A DNA stretch of 11,824 bases from Gammaproteobacteria bacterium (GTDB lineage Bacteria > Pseudomonadota > Gammaproteobacteria > Pseudomonadales > Azotimanducaceae). Below the pieces are notes generated by a model that made no database searches, was not told where the DNA came from, and worked only from the letters and a program-made list of their open reading frames with translations. Shown here one piece after another: positions 7,334 to 11,824 of this stretch (the stretch's first letter is position 1; every line of letters starts with the position of its first letter). Location of the stretch: NCBI GenBank assembly GCA_002719135.1, contig PBGU01000049.1, positions 38,472-50,295 on the forward strand, read 5' to 3'. Position numbers and translations under genes: made by a program.

Positions 7334-8073
7334 TACTTGTTGCGCCTACCGTAGCGCCGCTGCCGCCCCTGATAGTCGCTGAATGCAGATTCAAGATGCA
7401 CTTCGTCGAATTCTGGCCAATAGGCGTCAGTAAAATAAAGCTCTGTGTACGCCAGATCCCATAACAAGAAGTTACTAATACGGTGATCGCCACCGGTGCG
7501 GATACACAGATCTGGCTGCGGTAAATCCCGCATCGATAGGTAATTTTCAAACGTATATTCATCGACCGAATCAGGATCGAGCTCACCGCGTTTAACCGCC
7601 AACGCCATCTCACGCGCAGCACCGGCGATATCCCACCGACCACCGTAGTTAGCTGCAATCGTCAAATACAAACGATCATTTAACCGGGTTATTTGTTCGG
7701 CTCGCGCCATGAGCAACTGAATTTTTGCGGAGAATCTGCTCCGATCGCCAATAATGCGTAGTCGTACGCCCTTTGCGTGTAATTCCTCGACATCGTTCTC
7801 GAGCATTCCGCCCATTAGGCGCATCAACAGATCAATCTCTTTTTGCGGCCGATTCCAATTTTCTGTGCTGAACGCAAATAATGTGAGGTATTCGACCCCC
7901 AAATCAGCGCATAACTCCGCGACATATCTTACGTTCCGAGCGCCTGCTTGATGTCCCGCAGCGCCCGGCAACAGCCTCCGTTTCGCCCAGCGATGATTTC
8001 CGTCCATGATGATGGCGACGTGCCTTGGTACGACAGAGGGACTTTGAGTTAAGCTAATTTGAGGTTCGGACAT
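7333..8073 (-). CDS. uppS: Undecaprenyl diphosphate synthase UppS
   Basis: UppS is the cis-prenyltransferase that adds eight isopentenyl units to farnesyl diphosphate, giving the C55 carrier precursor for peptidoglycan and O-antigen. At 246 residues it has normal length. HVAIIMDGNHRWAKRR at 18-33 holds catalytic Asp24, and FSTENWNRP at 68-76 and RTGGDHRISNFLLW at 192-205 follow; Glu211 in ELYF matches the Mg-binding E. coli Glu213. Two substitutions: His replaces the common Gly or Asn in MDGN(H)RWA, and Asp196 replaces the Glu of GGEHR. Both look conservative. The ATG at 8071-8073 gives a short N-terminal tail as in E. coli; the only later Met is inside the active site. It is the first gene of the minus-strand block. 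rpsB, tsf, pyrH, frr and dxr, often upstream, are not here. Confidence 0.97.
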   Translation of the reverse strand: MSEPQISLTQSPSVVPRHVAIIMDGNHRWAKRRLLPGAAGHQAGARNVRYVAELCADLGVEYLTLFAFSTENWNRPQKEIDLLMRLMGGMLENDVEELHAKGVRLRIIGDRSRFSAKIQLLMARAEQITRLNDRLYLTIAANYGGRWDIAGAAREMALAVKRGELDPDSVDEYTFENYLSMRDLPQPDLCIRTGGDHRISNFLLWDLAYTELYFTDAYWPEFDEVHLESAFSDYQGRQRRYGRRNK

Positions 8074-8167
8074 ACAACCACAAGTTTATTAAACCAAGTA
8101 CTCTCGTCGGGTCGTCTACCTTCGTCGGCAGAGCCAGTCGCCACGAAAGGGACTCGTTCGAGGCTTG

Positions 8168-8173
8168 TATAAT
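8168..8173 (+). promoter_or_regulatory. Consensus -10 box upstream of the cyclophilin gene
   Basis: A perfect TATAAT lies in the divergent intergenic region, about 160 nt upstream of the chosen cyclophilin start. No convincing -35 is seen 16-18 nt upstream. The surrounding GTATAATAC is nearly palindromic, so the minus strand shows TATTAT at 8169-8174, which could serve uppS. The rest of the roughly 260-bp stretch from 8074 to 8333 holds no tRNA and no credible gene. Confidence 0.4.
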
Positions 8174-8333
8174 ACGCCATCAACGGATTTTATATGTGAC
8201 GCAAATGTGCAACGCGACATCTTCACCATGGACACAACTTTGAACGTCTGCCCTCGCGTATGTCGGAATTGGCACACGTTACAACCGGTAAGACAAGCGA
8301 GTGCTTAGTCAAAACCGGACATACGATTGGTCG

Positions 8334-8954
8334 ATGGCGCGCTTAATCTTGATCGGCAGCGTTACCATGATGGCGTACGGCAATACCACAGCTAGCGTCG
8401 AGCAACCGCAAGTTGTCATTAATACCTCTGTCGGAACCATGATCGCGACGCTGGACATGGAACGAGCTCCTCACACCGTTGCCAACTTCCTTGAATTAGT
8501 CGACGCGGGTTTTTATAACGGCCTGATTTTCCACCGAGTGATAGCTGGATTCGTCATCCAAACCGGAGGTTACGATGTACGAATGCAACGTCGGGAAGGT
8601 CCCCGCGAAATCCCCAACGAATCATTTAATGGCCTGAGAAATCAGAAGGGAACGTTGTCGATGGCTCGCCTAGAAGACCCCGATTCGGCCAGCAGTCAAT
8701 TTTTCATTAATTTAAGTGCGAATAAGCACCTGGACGCTCTACCCGGAAAACCAGGTTATACCGTGTTCGGCCACCTGGTCGCCGGTACTGATGTCGCCGA
8801 GATCATTGAATTTGCGGAAACTGGGATTCTCCAAGAAATGGCCGGTGTGCCGTTAGAACCGATAGTGATTCTTAGCGCCCGTCGTCGACCCGAAGTGCAG
8901 CGTCCAGGCAGCGCCGCATCCGGGCGTCTTTCGGACGATCTCAGGGACCCCTGA
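8334..8954 (+). CDS. Peptidyl-prolyl cis-trans isomerase, cyclophilin type (PpiA-like, probably periplasmic)
   Basis: Cyclophilins speed cis-trans isomerisation of X-Pro bonds during folding. From the ATG at 8334 the product has 206 residues. A short signal peptide is likely: Arg3, then LILIGSVTMMAYG, with a possible cut after NTTA at 20, so it should act in the periplasm. The domain spans about 26-183. FHRVIAGFVIQ at 66-76 contains catalytic Arg68 (Ala replaces the usual Pro), and NGLRNQKGTLSMAR at 99-112 and QFFINLSANKHLD at 122-134 follow, all closer to E. coli PpiA than to PpiB. A basic, low-complexity tail of about 23 residues extends past the domain. A GTG at 8301 would add MLSQNRTYDWS before the signal sequence and is less likely; neither start has a good Shine-Dalgarno. 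It is divergent from uppS and 110 bp before the cold-shock-domain gene. A role in outer-membrane protein folding beside bamA and skp is inference. Confidence 0.88.
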   Translation: MARLILIGSVTMMAYGNTTASVEQPQVVINTSVGTMIATLDMERAPHTVANFLELVDAGFYNGLIFHRVIAGFVIQTGGYDVRMQRREGPREIPNESFNGLRNQKGTLSMARLEDPDSASSQFFINLSANKHLDALPGKPGYTVFGHLVAGTDVAEIIEFAETGILQEMAGVPLEPIVILSARRRPEVQRPGSAASGRLSDDLRDP

Positions 8955-9035
8955 TCTTCACATTGTTTGTCGAAGTTCCCCACGGCCGCAGCCTTCGGTT
9001 ACTCAAACTTCCTGAAGGATCCGCGTCCCCTAGGG

Positions 9036-9041
9036 TATGAT
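9036..9041 (+). promoter_or_regulatory. Possible -10 box for the cold-shock-domain gene and argS
   Basis: TATGAT (5/6 to consensus) lies 23 nt upstream of the start at 9065, giving a short leader. No good -35 is present; TTCCTG at 9009-9014 is too far at about 21 nt. It would make the two-gene unit independent of the cyclophilin gene. No convincing terminator was found in the 110-bp gap, so read-through from upstream is also possible. Confidence 0.3.
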
Positions 9042-9064
9042 CGCCTCTTTTACGGATCAGTCTC

Positions 9065-9532
9065 ATGAAGGTCCTCGTCACCGCGGTCTCCACTTCCCTC
9101 CTCTTCATAGGCGTTGCCACCCAAATCTACGATCGACTACTCCCCGAGAATTCGTGGTACCTGTTGGTATCAATGTCAATCGCTTCGGTCTTTGCCTCGT
9201 TAATTACCATCCGAGTGAACGCGAGGCTTACCGGCCCACGCCCGAGTTCGCGTAGATCACAAGCATCCCCACGACCACCTCGAAGTGGCCGAGACCAGAG
9301 CCAACTCAAATCATCCAACGCGCCACGCGAAGAAGGCCTCGTTAAATGGTTCAATCGCACCAAAGGTTTTGGTTTCATCATTCGCGAAAACGGCGACGAA
9401 ATATTTGTTCATCACCGTTCCGTCAGCGCTCACGGCGGCCAGCGAGCCAACCTAAGCGACGGTCAGAGGGTGACTTTCACTGTCGTCGAACGGTCCAAGG
9501 GCTGGCAGGCTGAAGACGTGGATCCCGCCTGA
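9065..9532 (+). CDS. Membrane-anchored cold-shock-domain protein
   Basis: The 155-residue product has an unusual build. Two hydrophobic segments at about 3-21 (VLVTAVSTSLLFIGVATQI) and 31-50 (WYLLVSMSIASVFASLITIR) suggest two membrane helices joined by a short loop. A basic, Pro/Ser/Arg-rich linker (about 52-88) follows, then one cold-shock domain (about 90-153). The domain has VKWFN at 93-97, RNP1 KGFGFI at 100-105 and RNP2 EIFVHH at 112-117. The RNA-stacking aromatics of CspA are kept (Trp, Phe, Phe, and Phe and His of FVH), but CspA Phe34 is His117 here. With both ends in the cytoplasm, the domain would bind RNA or single-stranded DNA at the inner membrane. It lies only 4 nt before argS, implying a shared transcript and perhaps coupled translation. 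Domain assignment is firm; topology and role are inference. Confidence 0.88.
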   Translation: MKVLVTAVSTSLLFIGVATQIYDRLLPENSWYLLVSMSIASVFASLITIRVNARLTGPRPSSRRSQASPRPPRSGRDQSQLKSSNAPREEGLVKWFNRTKGFGFIIRENGDEIFVHHRSVSAHGGQRANLSDGQRVTFTVVERSKGWQAEDVDPA

Positions 9533-9536
9533 GTCC

Positions 9537-11240
9537 ATGAACGTACGACAACTTCTCGACGAACGCCTCGGTGAGGCATTCGGACGGGTTACCAAAGAAT
9601 GGGCACCCGCCCTAGTGTCCCCGGCTAGTCGTCCCGAATACGGGGATTATCAAGCTAACGGGGCCATGGCGGTCGCCAAGCGTTTAAAGACCAATCCGCG
9701 GAAGCTGGCAGAAGACGTCGTCGGCGCCTCCGACTTGACCGGGATAGTTGCGGAAACCGAGATTGCTGGCCCAGGATTCATCAATCTCACGTTAAGCCAG
9801 GAATTTCTTAAAGGAACCCTCGCGCGCGCCCAACTGGTTACGCCGGCGGCTAAACCCGAGCGCATTGTTATCGATTATTCCTCTCCCAATCTGGCAAAAA
9901 GCCTTCACGTGGGACACCTAAGAAGCACGGTGATTGGGGATGCTACTGCTCGGACACTCGAATTACTTGGTCATACTTTATACAGGCAAAACCATATCGG
10001 CGATTGGGGAACACCGTTCGGCATGCTCGTGGCCTATTTGGAAGGACAAGATCAATCAAGCAATGACCTAGGAGACTTCGACCATTTCTATGCTCTCGCG
10101 AGCGAGCGGTTTGAAAATGACCCAGCTTTCGCAGAAACCGCACGCAAATTCGTCGTCGATTTACAGTCGGGGAAAGAGGCTGCTTTGACCCAATGGAAAC
10201 AATTCATTGAGCTTTCGTCATCTCACATGCAGCGCATCTACGATCAACTCAACATTTCTCTGAATCCAGACCATACGCGAGGAGAAAGCGCCTACAACAA
10301 CGACCTTGCTCAGGTCGTGACAGACCTCGATCAAGCAGGGCTTCTAAGTCTCTCGGACGGCGCTAAATGCGTGTTTCTTAAAGAGTTTACTGGTAAGGAA
10401 GGCAAGCCGCTGCCCATGCTCGTACAAAAGTCCGACGGCGGGTACCTTTATCACACAACAGACCTAGCAGCCCTGAGGTACCGACACAAGGTACTTAACG
10501 CGGATCGGATACTTTATTTCACCGACGGCAGACAAAATCTGCATTTCCGCATGTTATTTGCGGTCGCCCATGCTAGTGAATTCGTTCCTAAATCTACGAA
10601 ACTAGAACACCATCCGTTCGGCAAATTACTCGATAGCACCGGTCGACCCTTCCGATCACGAGACGGCTCGACTATCCCCCTTGCCCAGCTTGTGGAACAA
10701 GCCCACGAGAGGGCACGAGCCGTCGTTCGTTCAAAAAGCTCGAACCTTGACGAAATTGAATTTGATGAGGTAGTACACGCAATAGCTATCGGCGCGATCA
10801 AATACGCGGATCTTTCAAAAAACCGTCTTAACGACTACACGTTCGATTGGGACAGCATGCTTGCGTTTGAAGGCAACACGGCCCCGTACCTTCAGTACGC
10901 ATTCGCGCGTATTCAAAGTTTATTTGCGCGCGGGAATTTCGACCCTGAGTCGTATAGAAAAGACATCACATTGGAAAATCAGAACGAACGGGAGCTAGCC
11001 GTCCAAATTTGTCGTTTCCAGGAAACTCTTGAATTGGTAGGGCGGGAAGCGATGCCGCACCATCTTTGCGCGTATCTGTACGAACTTACGTCTCGCTTTA
11101 TGCGGTTCTACGAAACTTGCCCCGTTCTCGATGCTCCTGAGAAAGATCGCGAGAGCCGACTGGCTCTTTGTGTGCATACAGCGAAAACGCTTGAAACCGG
11201 ACTCGATTGCCTGGGAATCGCGACGCTTACGAGGATGTAG
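9537..11240 (+). CDS. argS: Arginyl-tRNA synthetase ArgS
   Basis: ArgS is the cytoplasmic class I synthetase that charges tRNA-Arg with arginine. The 567-residue length is close to E. coli (577). An N-terminal additional domain (about 1-105) includes YGDYQANGAMAVAKRL at 35-50 and EIAGPGFINL at 75-84. The Rossmann catalytic domain holds YSSPNLAKSLHVGHLRST at 114-131 (HIGH motif HVGH, 124-127) and GDWGTPFGML at 155-164. The KMSKS loop is degenerate, DSTGRPFRSRDGST at 366-379, as in many ArgS proteins including E. coli. The helical anticodon-binding domain (about 445-567) ends in an LGIATLTRM tail, so the gene looks intact. The ATG at 9537 follows the cold-shock-domain stop by 4 nt and has only a weak ribosome site, fitting coupling. 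Its 3' end overlaps the convergent desaturase gene by 14 bp. Confidence 0.97.
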   Translation: MNVRQLLDERLGEAFGRVTKEWAPALVSPASRPEYGDYQANGAMAVAKRLKTNPRKLAEDVVGASDLTGIVAETEIAGPGFINLTLSQEFLKGTLARAQLVTPAAKPERIVIDYSSPNLAKSLHVGHLRSTVIGDATARTLELLGHTLYRQNHIGDWGTPFGMLVAYLEGQDQSSNDLGDFDHFYALASERFENDPAFAETARKFVVDLQSGKEAALTQWKQFIELSSSHMQRIYDQLNISLNPDHTRGESAYNNDLAQVVTDLDQAGLLSLSDGAKCVFLKEFTGKEGKPLPMLVQKSDGGYLYHTTDLAALRYRHKVLNADRILYFTDGRQNLHFRMLFAVAHASEFVPKSTKLEHHPFGKLLDSTGRPFRSRDGSTIPLAQLVEQAHERARAVVRSKSSNLDEIEFDEVVHAIAIGAIKYADLSKNRLNDYTFDWDSMLAFEGNTAPYLQYAFARIQSLFARGNFDPESYRKDITLENQNERELAVQICRFQETLELVGREAMPHHLCAYLYELTSRFMRFYETCPVLDAPEKDRESRLALCVHTAKTLETGLDCLGIATLTRM

Positions 11241-11824
11241 TGCTTACGAGCCTCGGTACAGAGTAGGACTTGAGCTCTACCACAAAATCCCGCAATGCAT
11301 GAATCCCAGTAGCTTCTGCCGTACCGCACCACTCCTTGAATGCGATTAGAAGCTCATCACCATTGCCGCCCCTTTTCGACCAAACCGCCTGTAGCTCAAC
11401 GCGCATTTCATAGATAGTCGCCAACACGGGGATGTTGTCCACAATACGGGAGATGCGCTGTCGTTCTACTTCCTTAATCAGCGTCTCCTCACGACAAAGG
11501 ATGGACTTTGCTCTTTTCAGCATTTGCCTTGTGGCCTTATCGGCCCGTCGATATTCCTCTTCCACGAGAGGGCCCACCACTTCCTCAGCATAACGAGCCA
11601 TGACCTCGAAGCGGTCATTTAAAACGGCCCATGTGGTGTCCATATCGATCTGCTTCTTACCATCCACCCTCTCGACCACCGGACCCGTATACAGCGGTTT
11701 AGCAAGGCCTAACAACTGAAAACAACGTATCCAAAACCAACCCAAATCAAATTCCCAAGGTCGAACGGATAGCTTGGCTGAATTCGGGTAGGTGTGATGA
11801 TTATTGTGCAGTTCCTCGCCACCT
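11227..11824 (-). CDS. Acyl-CoA (delta-9 type) fatty acid desaturase, C-terminal part (N-terminus outside window)
   Basis: The reading frame enters from the right edge and gives 198 residues before the TAA at 11227-11229. It opens with GEELHNNHHTYPNSAKLSV; HNNHH (visible residues 6-10) is the third His box that binds the di-iron centre of membrane acyl-CoA and acyl-lipid desaturases, and PWEFDLGWFWIR follows as in bacterial delta-9 enzymes. The first two His boxes and the membrane helices are outside the window. After the His box comes a long, charged, mostly helical extension of about 150 residues (from IDMDTTWAVLNDRF on, including a WCGTAEATGIHALRDF block), which from memory occurs in related gammaproteobacterial desaturases. 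The likely role is making monounsaturated fatty acids, a membrane-fluidity response. It is convergent with argS, overlapping it by 14 bp with no room for a terminator. Any start codon inside the visible part would lose the His box. Confidence 0.88.
   Translation of the reverse strand, partial: GGEELHNNHHTYPNSAKLSVRPWEFDLGWFWIRCFQLLGLAKPLYTGPVVERVDGKKQIDMDTTWAVLNDRFEVMARYAEEVVGPLVEEEYRRADKATRQMLKRAKSILCREETLIKEVERQRISRIVDNIPVLATIYEMRVELQAVWSKRGGNGDELLIAFKEWCGTAEATGIHALRDFVVELKSYSVPRLVSTTSS

Noticed and set aside
7263..7658. 131-codon minus-strand frame across the uppS-cdsA junction
   Set aside because: Overlaps the securely assigned UppS and CdsA frames and has no domain features.
8205..8243. 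12-codon plus-strand open frame in the cyclophilin leader
   Set aside because: No ribosome site, no run of control codons and no attenuator hairpin; expected by chance.
8250..8280. Stretch resembling a tRNA-Leu 5' arm and D-loop (GTCGGAATTGGCACAC)
   Set aside because: No anticodon arm, T-arm or closing acceptor strand can be placed downstream.

Overview
The window looks like an ordinary chromosomal segment of an uncultured or environmental gammaproteobacterium of mid-range GC. This rests on the family order (uppS, cdsA, rseP, bamA, skp, lpxD, fabZ, lpxB on one strand), on the LPS and outer-membrane genes, and on a PpiA-like cyclophilin and an ArgS of the E. coli type. No phage, IS, CRISPR or RNA gene was found.

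Layout. Positions 1-8073 hold eight genes on the minus strand, read right to left: uppS, cdsA, rseP, bamA, skp, lpxD, fabZ and the N-terminal 174 residues of lpxB, which runs off the left edge. A divergent intergenic stretch of about 260 bp follows. Three plus-strand genes come next: a probably periplasmic cyclophilin (8334-8954), a small membrane-anchored cold-shock-domain protein (9065-9532) and argS (9537-11240), the last two only 4 nt apart. The right edge holds the C-terminal part of a minus-strand acyl-CoA desaturase (11227-11824), which overlaps the end of argS by 14 bp.

The left block builds the cell envelope. UppS makes the undecaprenyl carrier for peptidoglycan and O-antigen. CdsA makes CDP-diacylglycerol for phospholipids. 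RseP is the intramembrane protease of the envelope-stress pathway. BamA and Skp insert and chaperone outer-membrane proteins. LpxD and LpxB make lipid A, and FabZ makes unsaturated acyl-ACP intermediates.

The most notable point is what is missing. lpxA, normally between fabZ and lpxB, is replaced by a 111-bp gap. dxr, normally between cdsA and rseP (Pseudomonas order) or upstream of uppS (E. coli order), is also absent; the cdsA-rseP gap is 101 bp. The two gaps share a 16-nt sequence with one mismatch, in opposite orientations. The other point worth attention is the two-helix membrane-anchored cold-shock-domain protein apparently co-translated with argS. I see no clear new defence, mobile or regulatory system here.
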